This document shows, in pieces, positions 25,240 through 35,984 of a stretch of 64,000 bases of DNA; position 1 is the stretch's first letter, and each line of letters begins with the position of its first letter. Below the pieces are notes generated by a model that made no database searches, was not told where the DNA came from, and saw only the letters and a list, made by a program, of their open reading frames with translations. Position numbers and translations under genes: made by a program. This DNA comes from Paradesulfitobacterium ferrireducens (GTDB taxonomy: Bacteria; Bacillota; Desulfitobacteriia; Desulfitobacteriales; Desulfitobacteriaceae), in contig NZ_JAFLRH010000019.1 of the NCBI RefSeq assembly GCF_017310645.1, forward strand, positions 124,001 through 188,000, written 5' to 3'.

Positions 25240-25388
25240 CAGCGTAAAAGAGAATCCAGTGTTTTTTAATAGACAATACGTGGCCTAGGCCACAGCATAT
25301 TTGCAGGCATCGAATCCTGGGGATTCGAAGCGCTAGAGTGCTAGAGAGAGCCTTTTCCTGAAATGAACGAGGTTCTCTCTATTTTTAT
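25240..25388 (+). promoter_or_regulatory. nif leader element 2: two hairpins, NAG array and terminator
   Basis: Hairpin 1: GTGGC-CTAG-GCCAC (25280-25293). CATAT follows at 25296. Hairpin 2: CGAATCC/GGATTCG (25311-25327). The array AAG, GAG, GAG begins at 25328, 25336 and 25344, and TAG at 25334 and 25342, all with 8-base steps. The terminator TAGAGAGAGCCT (25342-25353) pairs with the arm at 25370-25381, then ATTTTTATTTTTG. The order, spacing and several bases match the amt leader at 22926-23039. A weaker upstream array (CAG 25240, AAG 25248, CAG 25257) may be site I. Confidence 0.7.
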
Positions 25389-25490
25389 TTTTGTTTCTAT
25401 TGCTGAAAGGTGGTGGTCAGGTTCTTAAGAAGAGCGAACAACCAGAGAAGCCAGTTGGCGAGACTACTTATTAAAAGGAGGAGTTTAGAA

Positions 25491-25808
25491 ATGAAGATGA
25501 TTCGATCCATTATCAGGCCAGAGAAAGCGGAAGCTGTTGCTGAAGCGCTGGCGGATGCGGGGCTGACTTCCTTAACTAAGATGCACGTCTTCGGACGGGG
25601 GCGTACCAAAGGCATACGCATTGGGGACATCGTTTATGACGAGTTTCCGAAAACCTTATTGTTGATGGTGGTCGAGGATGAGAATCTGGATCAAGCGCTT
25701 GACATTATCCTTGAAAACTCGGTAACCGGTACCATGGGAGATGGAAAAATCTTCATCACTGAAGTCGAAGAGGCTTATACCATAAGTATAGGCATGAAGG
25801 GGTTGTAA
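25491..25808 (+). CDS. nifI1: Nitrogenase PII-like regulator NifI1
   Basis: The protein has 105 residues of the PII superfamily, NifI1 branch: MIRSIIRPEKAEAVAEALAD, a T-loop FGRGRTKGIRIGDIVYDEFP shorter than in GlnB, and GTMGDGKIFITEVEEAYTI. NifI1 and NifI2 form a complex that inhibits nitrogenase on ammonium and is released by 2-oxoglutarate. ATG 25491 follows AAGGAGGAG; codons further upstream in the frame lie in the leader. First gene of the nif operon, after two attenuators. Confidence 0.93.
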   Translation: MKMIRSIIRPEKAEAVAEALADAGLTSLTKMHVFGRGRTKGIRIGDIVYDEFPKTLLLMVVEDENLDQALDIILENSVTGTMGDGKIFITEVEEAYTISIGMKGL

Positions 25809-25811
25809 ATA

Positions 25812-26195
25812 ATGAAGGAAATTATAGCCTTTATTCGGAGGCATCAAGTTCCTCCTACGAAAAAGGCGCTTGAAAATGCCGGCTTTCCGGCGCTAACTAT
25901 TCAGAGTGTCGAAGGACGCGGCAAACAGTATGGGATCGGGGGTTGGGCTGCGGAAGTTGACCCCGAACTTAATAAGGTGCTTAAACCGCAACATGCCGAT
26001 GAAACGCGGATTAACTGGATTCCAAAGCGGATGCTTTCCTTGATCGTCCAAGATGATGAGGTGGAACGTGTTGTCCAAACCATTACCCAAGTCAATCAAA
26101 CGGGACATGTCGGAGACGGCAAAATCTTTGTTTGCCCGCTTGTGGAAGTGATACGGGTTCGGACCAAGGAAAAGGGCAAGGATGCGGTAAGCTAA
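25812..26195 (+). CDS. nifI2: Nitrogenase PII-like regulator NifI2
   Basis: The protein has 127 residues of the NifI2 branch: KEIIAFIRRHQVPPTKKALE, a longer T-loop region with GRGKQYGIGG and PKRMLSLIVQ, and [20 protein letters not shown]. It starts 3 bases after the NifI1 stop. It works with NifI1 as a heteromeric switch on the NifDK protein. Gene order here is I1-I2-H, as in heliobacteria and relatives, rather than H-I1-I2 as in methanogens. Confidence 0.93.
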   Translation: MKEIIAFIRRHQVPPTKKALENAGFPALTIQSVEGRGKQYGIGGWAAEVDPELNKVLKPQHADETRINWIPKRMLSLIVQDDEVERVVQTITQVNQTGHVGDGKIFVCPLVEVIRVRTKEKGKDAVS

Positions 26196-26240
26196 ATTCT
26201 GACTACCTTAAAAAAACAATAAAAGAGTGAGGAGATGTAG

Positions 26241-27071
<831 letters not shown>

Positions 27072-27108
27072 GAACCCTAGAAAGAAAAAGAGATGAGGAG
27101 GGGTCGGA

Positions 27109-28560
27109 ATGAATTCGGTAAGCCAAATGAAAGAAACGGTGGAAGAGATACTCAAGCTTTACCCTGAAAAGGCTCACAAAAACCGGAGCGAACACCTCGC
27201 CGTTAAGGATGATGAGTGCAAAGGGTGCGCCCTTAAGTCAAATGTTAAGACAGTACCCGGTGTCATGACTGCCCGGGGGTGTGCCTTCGCGGGTTCTAAA
27301 GGGGTTGTGTATGGGCCGATTAAGGATATTATCCATCTTTCGCATGGACCGGTTGGGTGCGGGTATTACTCCTGGGCTACCCGGCGCAATCTCGCTGAGG
27401 GCACGCTGGGGGTGGATAATTTCGTACCTTTTCAATTTACTTCTGATTTCCAGGAAAACGATATCGTCTATGGAGGAGATAAAAAGCTAGAACGGATCTT
27501 GCGCGAAATTGTCCAGCTTTTTCCCAATGCCAAAGGGATTTCTATTCAATCGGAATGTCCGGTTGGGCTAATCGGGGACGATATCGAGAGTGTGGCGCGG
27601 CGATTAGCGGAAGAATTAAAACTTCCCATCATACCCGTTCGCTGTGAAGGGTTCCGGGGCATCAGCCAATCTCTGGGCCATCATATTGCCAATGACAGCA
27701 TCCGGGATTACATTCTGGGTAAAGCATCCCGAACGGATGTGGGGCCCTACGATGTCGGTCTGATCGGGGATTACAACATCGGTGGTGACGCTTGGGCCAC
27801 TAAGAAAATCCTGGAAGAGATCGGATTAAAGGTTCGGAATGTCTGGACAGGGGACTCAACTTTGGAAATGATTCAAACCGGTCATCAGGTCAAGCTAAAT
27901 CTGATTCACTGCTACCGGAGCATGAATTATATTGCCCGCCATATGGAGGAAAAATATCAAATTCCCTGGATGGAGTTCAACTTCTTTGGCCCAACCAAGA
28001 TTAAAGAATCCCTGATCAAGATCGCCGAGTTTTTTGATGACACCATCCTGGAGAATGCGCGCAAAGTGATTGCCAAGTATGAGCCGATGATGGCTAAAGT
28101 CATCGAAACCTACCGTCCCCGCTTGGAAGGGAAAAAAGTGATGCTCTATGTGGGCGGACTGCGACCGCGCCACGTTATTGGAGCCTATGAAGACCTGGGG
28201 ATGGAGATCATCGGAACCGGGTACGAGTTCGCGCACAGTGACGACTATGAGAGAACCTTTGAAAAAGTTCAGGAAGGCACGTTGATTTATGATGATGTCT
28301 CAGCGTATGAACTTGAAGAATTTGCCAAACGCCTGGCGCCCGATCTTATCGGTGCTGGAATTAAAGAAAAATATGTGTTTGAAAAAATGGGACTACCATT
28401 TCGACAAATGCATTCCTGGGATTATTCCGGACCCTACCATGGCTATGAGGGATTTCCCATCTTTGCCCGGGATATGGATATGGCCATCAACAGTCCTACC
28501 TGGAAGCTGATTCCAAGTCCCTGGAAGAGTTCTATCAACAAGGAGGTGGCAGCAAGATGA
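27109..28560 (+). CDS. nifD: Nitrogenase molybdenum-iron protein alpha chain NifD
   Basis: The protein has 483 residues. P-cluster cysteines are visible in [18 protein letters not shown] and [12 protein letters not shown]; the FeMo-cofactor ligands are [12 protein letters not shown] (Cys) and [17 protein letters not shown] (His). These mark an active molybdenum nitrogenase rather than VnfD or AnfD, and no delta subunit gene follows. Its stop overlaps the nifK start by 4 bases, so the pair is translationally coupled. The NifI proteins bind the NifDK complex. Confidence 0.97.
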   Translation: MNSVSQMKETVEEILKLYPEKAHKNRSEHLAVKDDECKGCALKSNVKTVPGVMTARGCAFAGSKGVVYGPIKDIIHLSHGPVGCGYYSWATRRNLAEGTLGVDNFVPFQFTSDFQENDIVYGGDKKLERILREIVQLFPNAKGISIQSECPVGLIGDDIESVARRLAEELKLPIIPVRCEGFRGISQSLGHHIANDSIRDYILGKASRTDVGPYDVGLIGDYNIGGDAWATKKILEEIGLKVRNVWTGDSTLEMIQTGHQVKLNLIHCYRSMNYIARHMEEKYQIPWMEFNFFGPTKIKESLIKIAEFFDDTILENARKVIAKYEPMMAKVIETYRPRLEGKKVMLYVGGLRPRHVIGAYEDLGMEIIGTGYEFAHSDDYERTFEKVQEGTLIYDDVSAYELEEFAKRLAPDLIGAGIKEKYVFEKMGLPFRQMHSWDYSGPYHGYEGFPIFARDMDMAINSPTWKLIPSPWKSSINKEVAAR

Positions 28561-29975
28561 GTCCGGCCAATACCGTAGCAGAATGGATCAATACCAAAGA
28601 CTATCACACTTTGAATTTTGAACGCAAGGACTTAGTGATTAACCCGGCCAAAGCCTGTCAACCTCTGGGTGCCATGCTTTGTGCCCTGGGAGTGGAAGGG
28701 TGTCTTCCTTTTGTTCACGGATCCCAGGGCTGCGCTGCCTATTTCAGGAACAACTTATCACGCCATTACCGTGAGCCGGTTTCCGCCGTCTCTGATTCCA
28801 TGACGGAAGACGGAGCAGTCTTTGGCGGACAACGGAATCTCATTGAAGGCTTGCAAAATGCCCATACACTTTATAAGCCGAAAATGATCGCTGTTTTTAC
28901 GAGTTGTATGGCTGAAGTGATCGGGGATGATATCAGCGCTTATGTCGATAAAGCTCGCCAAGAAGAGGCGATCCCCATGGATTTCCCGGTGGCTCTGGCT
29001 CATACTCCCAGTTTCAAAGGCTCTCATATTACGGGGTATGACAATATGCTCAAAGGGTTCATTCAATCCTTGGCTAAGCCGCGGGATGAAAAAAACCTAA
29101 ATAACCGTTTATATGTAGTGCCCGGTTTTGATCCCTATCCGGCCAACCTCAGGGAAATCAAGCGTTTGCTGGAGAAAATCGGGGTTCAGTACACGTTGCT
29201 CTCAGACTACAGTGATGTGGTCGATTCTCCCAATAACGGCACGTTCCAAATGTATCCCGGGGGAACACCTCTGCCTGAAGTAATTGAAGCCTTAAACGCT
29301 GCGGGCTTCTTATTCCTCCAGTCTTATTCCACCACGGCGACCCGCAAATATCTGCAAAATAAAGAAAAGATACCGACCGAATCCGTTCCGATGCCGATTG
29401 GGATTTCCAATACCGACCGCTTTTTAACCAAGGTGGCGGAGATGACAGGCAAACCCATTCCGGAGGACATCGAAGCTGAGCGCGGGCGGGCAGTCGATGC
29501 GGCGACCGATGCTCACCCCTATATCCATGGGAAGCGCTTTGCTCTCTTCGGCGATCCGGACGTCCTTTTAGGCGTCGTCAGTTTCCTGCTCGATATGGGT
29601 GGCGTCCCCGTACACATTATCTCAAGCAATGGCACTCCCATCTTTCGCAAAGAGATGGAAGGGTTGCTCAAAACCAGTCCCTATGGCCAGTCCGCAACCG
29701 TGCATGTGGGGAAAGACCTTTGGCATCTGCGCTCCTTGCTCATGAACGATCCCGTGGATTTGCTGATCGGGGATTCGCATGGTAAATATGCGGCTCGGGA
29801 TGCCGGAATCCCTCTCGTCCGCATCGGTTTTCCGATCACCGACCGGGTAAACCTCCACCGCTCCCCGATCATTGGTTACGAAGGAACGCTCAATTTGATT
29901 ACGATGATCGCCAACACGTTGTTGGAAGAGAAAGACCGGAACGCGGACACTGCTCACTTTGAGCTATTGAGATAG
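28557..29975 (+). CDS. nifK: Nitrogenase molybdenum-iron protein beta chain NifK
   Basis: The protein has 472 residues. P-cluster cysteines are in [23 protein letters not shown] and [12 protein letters not shown]. It lacks the roughly 50-residue N-terminal extension of the Azotobacter protein, as in clostridial and methanogen NifK. ATG 28557 overlaps nifD by 4 bases with an AAGGAGG site inside nifD. It forms the alpha2beta2 MoFe protein with NifD. Confidence 0.97.
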   Translation: MSPANTVAEWINTKDYHTLNFERKDLVINPAKACQPLGAMLCALGVEGCLPFVHGSQGCAAYFRNNLSRHYREPVSAVSDSMTEDGAVFGGQRNLIEGLQNAHTLYKPKMIAVFTSCMAEVIGDDISAYVDKARQEEAIPMDFPVALAHTPSFKGSHITGYDNMLKGFIQSLAKPRDEKNLNNRLYVVPGFDPYPANLREIKRLLEKIGVQYTLLSDYSDVVDSPNNGTFQMYPGGTPLPEVIEALNAAGFLFLQSYSTTATRKYLQNKEKIPTESVPMPIGISNTDRFLTKVAEMTGKPIPEDIEAERGRAVDAATDAHPYIHGKRFALFGDPDVLLGVVSFLLDMGGVPVHIISSNGTPIFRKEMEGLLKTSPYGQSATVHVGKDLWHLRSLLMNDPVDLLIGDSHGKYAARDAGIPLVRIGFPITDRVNLHRSPIIGYEGTLNLITMIANTLLEEKDRNADTAHFELLR

Positions 29976-29992
29976 AGTTAGGGGGGACTCGT

Positions 29993-31369
29993 ATGTTTGT
30001 CAAACTATCGAACCTTGATTTAAAAGATAACGGAGAGATCGCAGAGAAAGGTGCACCCAAGCTTTGCATGCGGGCCCTCCCGGGCGAAGGGGCTGAACGC
30101 AGTTGCGCTTTTGACGGAGCGCGCGTAGTCCTCATGCCGATTACAGATGCAGCGCACGTGATTCACGGGCCGATTGCCTGCGCAGGCAACTCATGGGACA
30201 ACAGAGGAGCGCGCTCCTCTGGGTCTCAGCTCTTCCGGCGCGGTTTGACAACCGACCTGCGGGAAAATGATGTCATTTATGGAGGAGAAGAAAAACTACG
30301 GCAAGCACTGCACGAAATTGCCGGGAAACATAAGCCGAAGGCGATTTTCGTCTATAATACGTGCGTTTCTTCCCTGATTGGGGAAAACCTTGACCTTGTC
30401 TGCCGCCAAGCCCAAACGGCCTTAAGCATTCCGGTGATACCGGTCAACGCTCCGGGATTTCTGGGAGACAAAAACATCGGCAACCGGATCGCCGGAGACG
30501 TTCTGTTGCAGTATGTCATTGGCCGGGAATTGGAGCCAAGTATTCCCTATGCGAAAAACCTCCATGCCATTAATTTAATCGGAGAATACAACATTGCCGG
30601 AGATCTATGGGGAGTTCTGCCCGAACTCAAAAACCTTGGGATTATCTTACAAACAGCAATTACCGGAGATGCCAAATTTGATGATCTCAGGTCAGCCCAC
30701 CGAGCCAGTCTAAATGTCCTGGTTTGTTCCAAGAGCTTGACAAATCTTGCGCGCCATATGCAACTCAGATGGGGCATTCCATTTATCGATGCCTCATTTT
30801 ATGGGGTTGAAGAAACTTCCAATGCCCTCTTAAACATTGCCAAGGCATTGGGAGATCCAGAGTTGCTGCGGCGAACCCGGCAGTATGTCAAGGAGCGGGA
30901 GATTTTTACCAGGGCCCAGCTCGCCTCCCATAAAAAGAAACTTGCAGGGAAGACCGCCATTCTCTTTACCGGTGGCATAAAGACCTGGTCCATGGTTTCC
31001 ACTTTAAAAGAATTAGGAATTCAGGTCCTGGCGGGGGGCACGCAAAATTCCACCCCCGAAGATTTTTTGCGGATGAAAGCGATGATGGATCCCGCGGCCC
31101 ACATTATTGAAGATACCAGTGCAGACGGCTTTTTAAGACTCATCAAGGACAAGAAACCGGATTTGATTGTAGCCGGTGGTAAAACAAAATACCTGGCCTA
31201 TAAAACGCGGACCCCATTTTTGGATATCAACCATGGGCGCAAGCTTCCTTATGCCGGATATCAGGGAATGATCACTTTTGCCCAAGCGGTGACCCGAACT
31301 GTCTTCAGTCCGGTCTGGGATCTCTTAAAGCATCCATTTGCCGGTGAAAGGGGGAGCAGCTATGAGTAA
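29993..31369 (+). CDS. nifE: FeMo-cofactor scaffold protein NifE
   Basis: The protein has 458 residues and is homologous to NifD: LPGEGAERSCAFDGARVVLM, HGPIACAGNSWDNRG and YNTCVSSLIGENL carry the scaffold cysteines. With NifN it holds the cofactor precursor from NifB while molybdenum and homocitrate are added. It starts 17 bases after nifK and overlaps nifN. Confidence 0.95.
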   Translation: MFVKLSNLDLKDNGEIAEKGAPKLCMRALPGEGAERSCAFDGARVVLMPITDAAHVIHGPIACAGNSWDNRGARSSGSQLFRRGLTTDLRENDVIYGGEEKLRQALHEIAGKHKPKAIFVYNTCVSSLIGENLDLVCRQAQTALSIPVIPVNAPGFLGDKNIGNRIAGDVLLQYVIGRELEPSIPYAKNLHAINLIGEYNIAGDLWGVLPELKNLGIILQTAITGDAKFDDLRSAHRASLNVLVCSKSLTNLARHMQLRWGIPFIDASFYGVEETSNALLNIAKALGDPELLRRTRQYVKEREIFTRAQLASHKKKLAGKTAILFTGGIKTWSMVSTLKELGIQVLAGGTQNSTPEDFLRMKAMMDPAAHIIEDTSADGFLRLIKDKKPDLIVAGGKTKYLAYKTRTPFLDINHGRKLPYAGYQGMITFAQAVTRTVFSPVWDLLKHPFAGERGSSYE

Positions 31370-32657
31370 TACGCGACATTACGGAGGAAATCCCCAAAAA
31401 AACAGTCCGGCTTTGGGGGCCACGCTCGCCTATATGGGAATCAACGGGCTGCTGGCCATGCTTCACGGTTCTCAAGGCTGTTCGACCTTTATCAGGCTGC
31501 AGCTTTCCCGGCATTTTAAGGAACCGATTCCGCTAAATTCGACTGCATTATTGGAGGACTCCGCTATCTTTGGCGGATGGGACCATCTCAAGCAAGGAAT
31601 TGTCAAATCGATTGATAAATTCCGGCCGCAAATCATCGGAGTAATGAGTACAGGATTGACTGAGACCTATGGGGATGACATGGAAAGCGCCCTGGCGGAA
31701 TTGCGCCTGGAACGGCCTGACTTGGAAGATTTCCCGGTTGTCTTAAGCCGGACCCCGGATTATACGGGCTCCATGCAGGAAGGGTATCAACAAACAGTCT
31801 CATCTCTCCTGGCCACTCTCCTTAAATCTTCTGCCGCCCGTACCATTCACTCATCAAGCCAAAGTACCCTACCGGCTATCGCCCTTTTTCCCGGCGTTCA
31901 TCTAAGTCCTGGGGATGTCGCGGAATTAAAAGAGATCGTCAGCCTGTTCGGGTTTCAGCCGCTGGTTGTTCCGGACTTGTCCACTTCCCTGGATGGGCAT
32001 ACCGAACTTGAGCCCGTTCCTGTGGTCCAGGGGGGGACTACCCTCACTGAAATCCTGCAGCTTCCTTATTGTAAAGCAGCCTTCTCGTTCGGGCTCAGCA
32101 TGAACAAAGTCGGACAATATTTTCAGGAAAAGTATCAGGTTCCCCATCTTAACCTCCCCTCCCTCACCGGAGTTGCAGCCACCGACACTTTGGTGCTGGC
32201 TTTAGCGGACTTGGCCGAGAAACCGGTTCCAGCCAAACTTCAACACCAAAGAAGTCAACTGCTTGATACCTATGCTGATTATCACGACCAAATCGGGGGC
32301 AAACAGATTGCGCTGGCTTTGGAAACAGACTTGCTCTACTCCTTGGCCACGGCTTTGTTGGAAGTGGGGGCGGAAATTACAACGGCATTAGGAGCCACCG
32401 AACAAGAAATGAAGCGCTTTCCCCCAACCATCCCGGTTCAGGTGGGGGATTTGGAAGACTTGGAAGAACAGGCAGATGGAAGTAACTTAATCATTGCCAA
32501 CTCGAATGGGAGACAAGCGGCATCCGCTCTCCGCCTTCCCCATTTAAGAGCGGGGCTGCCCGTGTTTGACCGGGCAGGCGAAAATCTCAAAGTTTGGACC
32601 GGCTATCGTGGTACCCGGCAATTTTTAGTTGACGTCTTAAATACTATGGCAAGTTAG
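31362..32657 (+). CDS. nifN: FeMo-cofactor scaffold protein NifN
   Basis: The protein has 431 residues and is homologous to NifK: SPALGATLAYMGINGLLAML and HGSQGCSTFIRLQLSRHFK near the N-terminus, GVMSTGLTETYGDDM near 105. I choose ATG 31362, which overlaps the nifE stop by 8 bases and has GGGGGAGC upstream. An ATG-type codon at 31338 would add eight residues within nifE and has no better site. It is the partner of NifE. Confidence 0.94.
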   Translation: MSNTRHYGGNPQKNSPALGATLAYMGINGLLAMLHGSQGCSTFIRLQLSRHFKEPIPLNSTALLEDSAIFGGWDHLKQGIVKSIDKFRPQIIGVMSTGLTETYGDDMESALAELRLERPDLEDFPVVLSRTPDYTGSMQEGYQQTVSSLLATLLKSSAARTIHSSSQSTLPAIALFPGVHLSPGDVAELKEIVSLFGFQPLVVPDLSTSLDGHTELEPVPVVQGGTTLTEILQLPYCKAAFSFGLSMNKVGQYFQEKYQVPHLNLPSLTGVAATDTLVLALADLAEKPVPAKLQHQRSQLLDTYADYHDQIGGKQIALALETDLLYSLATALLEVGAEITTALGATEQEMKRFPPTIPVQVGDLEDLEEQADGSNLIIANSNGRQAASALRLPHLRAGLPVFDRAGENLKVWTGYRGTRQFLVDVLNTMAS

Positions 32658-32668
32658 GAGGAAGAGTC

Positions 32669-33082
32669 ATGATTAAAGTTGCTTTTTGCAGTGAGGACGA
32701 AATCCACATTGATGCCCATTTTGCTCAAAGTTCCAAGGTGATTATTTATGAATTTGATCTCTTAGCGTATTGGGAGGTAGCTGCGATTAGTTTTCCAAAT
32801 GCAGAGAATAGAGGTTACCCAGACCAGGAAGAAGACAAAGTAAATCAAAGGCTTAAGGTAGTCAAGGACTGTTCTATTCTCTATTGTACAAATATTGGAG
32901 GGCCGGCTGCAGCACGGCTTATTCAAAAAAACATTTATCCGTTAAAGGCTGAAGCAGGCACCTTGATCGAAGATGCAGCCCAAAGGCTGCACTACTTGCT
33001 CCAAAAAAATCCACCCCGCTGGCTGCAGAAAAAAGGAGGAGGTCTTGGAAATGCACACCTGCATTCAGGAGTTAATTCCTAA
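32669..33082 (+). CDS. nifX: NifX-type FeMo-cofactor binding protein
   Basis: The protein has 137 residues of the NifX/NafY/dinitrogenase cofactor family: KVAFCSEDEIHIDAHFAQSS with the His pair typical of the family, VKDCSILYCTNIGGPAAARL near 70, and a basic tail. NifX carries NifB-co and the VK-cluster between NifB and NifEN. Its 3' end overlaps the nifB start by 32 bases. In many species this domain is instead fused to NifB; here it is separate. Confidence 0.88.
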   Translation: MIKVAFCSEDEIHIDAHFAQSSKVIIYEFDLLAYWEVAAISFPNAENRGYPDQEEDKVNQRLKVVKDCSILYCTNIGGPAAARLIQKNIYPLKAEAGTLIEDAAQRLHYLLQKNPPRWLQKKGGGLGNAHLHSGVNS

Positions 33083-33893
33083 CTCGATAAGTCCCCGTCT
33101 TAACCAAGGCCATCCTTGCTTTAGTACAGGAAGGCATCTTAAGGCCGGCCGCATTCATTTACCAGTGGCACCCGCCTGCAACATCTCCTGCAATTACTGT
33201 GTGCGCAAGTTTGACTGTGCGAATGAATCCCGCCCCGGTGTCACAAGTAAACTTGTCACACCTGAAGAAGCATTGGGACTAGTTCGTGAGGCAAAGGAGT
33301 CTGCCATCGGGCCATATCTAAATGTCGTGGGCATTGCCGGGCCGGGGGATCCTTTGGCGAACCCAACCACCTTTGAAACCTTGGCTTTGGTGCGGGAGCA
33401 TTTTCCTGACTTAGCCCTGTGCTTGAGTACCAACGGACTGCTACTCCCGGAAAAAATCAATGACTTGGTGAGCCTGGGTGTTTCCCATCTTACGGTAACG
33501 GTTAATGCCCTGAATGAAGACACCGCTTCAGCAATCTATCGTTATATTCACTGGCAAGGGCAGACGCTGATAGGCCATGATGCCGCGCGGGTTTTGTTGG
33601 AAAACCAACTGTTGGGCATTAAATTGGCGTCAGAAGCAGGGATGACGATTAAAGTAAATACCGTGGTAATTCCCGGCTTGAATGATTACGGACTGGAGGC
33701 TCTGGCTTGGGAAGTCAAGCGCAGAGGGGCACATCTTCTAAACCTCTTGCCTCTGATTCCTCAGGGAAAATTTAGACATCATACCTCCCCAACGCCTCCA
33801 GAAATGCTAAACCACCGGCAGCGCCTGGCCTCCATTTTGCCGCAGATGACTCATTGCCAACAATGCCGGGCTGATGCGATTGGCCTGGTTTAA
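33051..33893 (+). CDS. nifB: FeMo-cofactor biosynthesis radical SAM protein NifB
   Basis: The protein has 280 residues with the radical SAM motif APACNISCNYCVRKFDC (Cys-x3-Cys-x2-Cys near residue 47) and downstream GPGDPLANP. NifB makes the 8Fe-9S-carbide precursor. It lacks the C-terminal NifX-like domain, as in the short NifB proteins of methanogens and clostridia. ATG 33051 follows AGGAGGAGG. The C-terminal CQQCRADAIGLV cysteines are typical. The overlap with nifX suggests coupling. Confidence 0.95.
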   Translation: MHTCIQELIPNSISPRLNQGHPCFSTGRHLKAGRIHLPVAPACNISCNYCVRKFDCANESRPGVTSKLVTPEEALGLVREAKESAIGPYLNVVGIAGPGDPLANPTTFETLALVREHFPDLALCLSTNGLLLPEKINDLVSLGVSHLTVTVNALNEDTASAIYRYIHWQGQTLIGHDAARVLLENQLLGIKLASEAGMTIKVNTVVIPGLNDYGLEALAWEVKRRGAHLLNLLPLIPQGKFRHHTSPTPPEMLNHRQRLASILPQMTHCQQCRADAIGLV

Positions 33894-33906
33894 GGGGGAA
33901 TAACCC

Positions 33907-35013
33907 GTGTCAGATAATGTCTGGCTTTGTGATACCACGCTCAGAGACGGGGAACAGGCTCCGGGCGTAGCGTTCAGTTACAGGGAGAAAAAAATGATCG
34001 CAACCCGGTTGGCTGCTGCCGGAATTGATGAACTGGAAGTCGGAGTTCCCGCTCTCGGTTCAGATGAGCTTGATTTGATCACAAAACTTGCGCATTTGCG
34101 CCTGCCCACGCGCTTAAGCACCTGGAACCGGGCCGTTCTATCCGACCTTGAAGCAAGTTTTCGGACAGGGGTACAGGGAGTTGGAATTTCAATTCCCGTT
34201 TCAGATCAACATCTTCAACACAAACTAAGGAAAAGCCGCTCATGGGTGCTGGAGAAAATGGGGGAATGTGTCACCCTGGCTAAGAAAGAGGGTAAATATA
34301 TTTCTTTGGGTCTGGAAGATGCGAGCAGGGCAGATCTTGACTTTCTCTTGGTGATAGCTGAAGAGGCTGAGCGCCTGGGAATTGACCGGATCAGGGTGGC
34401 AGATACCTTGGGCATTTTAGATCCACTAGAAGTTTACAATCGCTTTTCCCGGTTGACCGCTCAAATTTCCATCCCGTTTGAATTCCACGCCCACAACGAT
34501 CTGGGCATGGCGACCGCGAATGCGGTTACAGCCGTTAAGGCAGGATTTAAAGCGGTAAGCGTCACGGTCGGAGGTTTGGGCGAAAGGGCAGGAAATGCAC
34601 CTCTCGAAGAAGTTGCGGTAGTGCTCAAGCATATTCTTAACCGAACCATTGCCTTCGATATCAGTCAGATTGATGCGCTGTGCTCCCTTGTGAGTTCGAT
34701 AACACATAGAGCAATACCAAGGGCCAAGCCTATAGTGGGCGCTGATGTCTTCACCCATACTTCATCGGTTCATCTCGATGGAATCCGTAAGGACATTGTC
34801 AATTATCAGGCATTTCCTCCTGAAAGCATCGTGCGCCAACATTCAATCGCCTTTGGCAAATACTCGGGAGCGAAAGAACTTGAAGAATTGCTCAACACTG
34901 AAGGAATATATTTGGATCAGTATCAGCTGAGGAAACTTCTTATCCGGATCAGGCTGTTCAGCCGACGCACAAGCTCTCCTTTGGGACCGGCAGATATTTT
35001 ACGCTTAATATAA
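33907..35013 (+). CDS. nifV: Homocitrate synthase NifV
   Basis: The protein has 368 residues, beginning with WLCDTTLRDGEQAPGVAF, the acyl-CoA condensing TIM-barrel signature, with FHAHNDLGMATANAV near 200 supplying the metal histidines. It condenses acetyl-CoA and 2-oxoglutarate to make homocitrate, the organic part of FeMo-co. The start is GTG 33907 behind AGGGGGAA. It is the last gene of the nif run; the next gene is convergent 5 bases away and I see no terminator between them. Confidence 0.92.
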   Translation: MSDNVWLCDTTLRDGEQAPGVAFSYREKKMIATRLAAAGIDELEVGVPALGSDELDLITKLAHLRLPTRLSTWNRAVLSDLEASFRTGVQGVGISIPVSDQHLQHKLRKSRSWVLEKMGECVTLAKKEGKYISLGLEDASRADLDFLLVIAEEAERLGIDRIRVADTLGILDPLEVYNRFSRLTAQISIPFEFHAHNDLGMATANAVTAVKAGFKAVSVTVGGLGERAGNAPLEEVAVVLKHILNRTIAFDISQIDALCSLVSSITHRAIPRAKPIVGADVFTHTSSVHLDGIRKDIVNYQAFPPESIVRQHSIAFGKYSGAKELEELLNTEGIYLDQYQLRKLLIRIRLFSRRTSSPLGPADILRLI

Positions 35014-35018
35014 CACTC

Positions 35019-35984
35019 TTACTGTGCTTGAACCTTAAGCTCCTGGGTGAAAATCCAGGTCTTCTCTTTTATATCCCTTCCTTTAATCACGACCTGATTT
35101 CCTTTGACTTCAACGTAGATTCCCCGGATCAAAGACTCTCTCGTGCTTCTGCCGGTGTTATTGGGGTCTGGGACGAAGGTGTAGTGGATAGCTCCGGTAT
35201 GCACCGTGGTGAAAGGAAGATTTTGCTTGACACTGGTTTGATCCAATTGGCGGTGGGTGTGTGAAGTGAACAGGACAACTTCCGGGTAGGTTGAAAGAAT
35301 AGTTTTTAACTCTTTGACTACAGAGGGGTCAACTCCAACCCAGCCGTTGGTGTTATCGATATGCTGATGAAGGAAGACGAAGATCGGCTTTCCTTTTTCC
35401 CTTTTTTGGGCAAGCGTATCTCTAAACCATTTGAGCTGTTCTTGCGACAGATAAGCTTTGGTTGAATTGGTGAGGTCGGAATTGCCGCTTTCCGAGCCTA
35501 AGGATATGAAATGATAACCGTTAACCAAGGTGTCATGGTAAACTTTTTCTTCTCCGGCAAAAGCAAGATATCTGTCAATAAACGCTTTCACGTCTGCACT
35601 AGTGTTGATGCGGCCTTGCTCGTAATCAAGATACTCATGGTTCCCGATATTCTTAATGATCGTTTGTGGCAGCCGTGACTTGTTTTTGTTAAGAACCTTG
35701 GTGATGGCATCATATTGTTTGGCAGTTCCTTGATCAACAGTGTCCCCGTTTAAAACGAGCGCATCCAGAGCGGGATTTACTTCATTAATATCCTGAATCG
35801 CTTTCTGGAAGCTGTCCGTGTTCCCGTGAATATCCCCGAAAACGGCAAAGGCCAGATCTACATCGGGAGGCGCCGGATTTAGGTGCCAAAGCCTTTGCGG
35901 GTTTGCGAAGGTGAAAGCGGCTGCTCCGAAAACCAGCAACAAAATTGATATGGGAAAAATGTGTATTAATCTAAGTCTCTTCAT
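35019..35984 (-). CDS. Membrane-anchored metallophosphoesterase
   Basis: The protein has about 321 residues. It has an N-terminal hydrophobic anchor (about 8-28, IHIFPISILLLVFGAAAF), then a calcineurin-like phosphoesterase domain with all its metal motifs: FGDIHGN, LNGDTVDQG, IGNHEY, FLHQHID and FTSHTHRQ. It acts outside the membrane. The start ATG 35984 is chosen because it begins at the signal segment and has AAGGTGA upstream; the open frame continues 40 codons further without a convincing site. Substrate unknown. Confidence 0.87.
   Translation of the reverse strand: MKRLRLIHIFPISILLLVFGAAAFTFANPQRLWHLNPAPPDVDLAFAVFGDIHGNTDSFQKAIQDINEVNPALDALVLNGDTVDQGTAKQYDAITKVLNKNKSRLPQTIIKNIGNHEYLDYEQGRINTSADVKAFIDRYLAFAGEEKVYHDTLVNGYHFISLGSESGNSDLTNSTKAYLSQEQLKWFRDTLAQKREKGKPIFVFLHQHIDNTNGWVGVDPSVVKELKTILSTYPEVVLFTSHTHRQLDQTSVKQNLPFTTVHTGAIHYTFVPDPNNTGRSTRESLIRGIYVEVKGNQVVIKGRDIKEKTWIFTQELKVQAQ

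Noticed and set aside
27109..29975. Alternative (V or Fe-only) nitrogenase
   Set aside because: No delta-subunit gene follows, and nifE, nifN and nifV with the NifD Cys and His ligands indicate the Mo enzyme.
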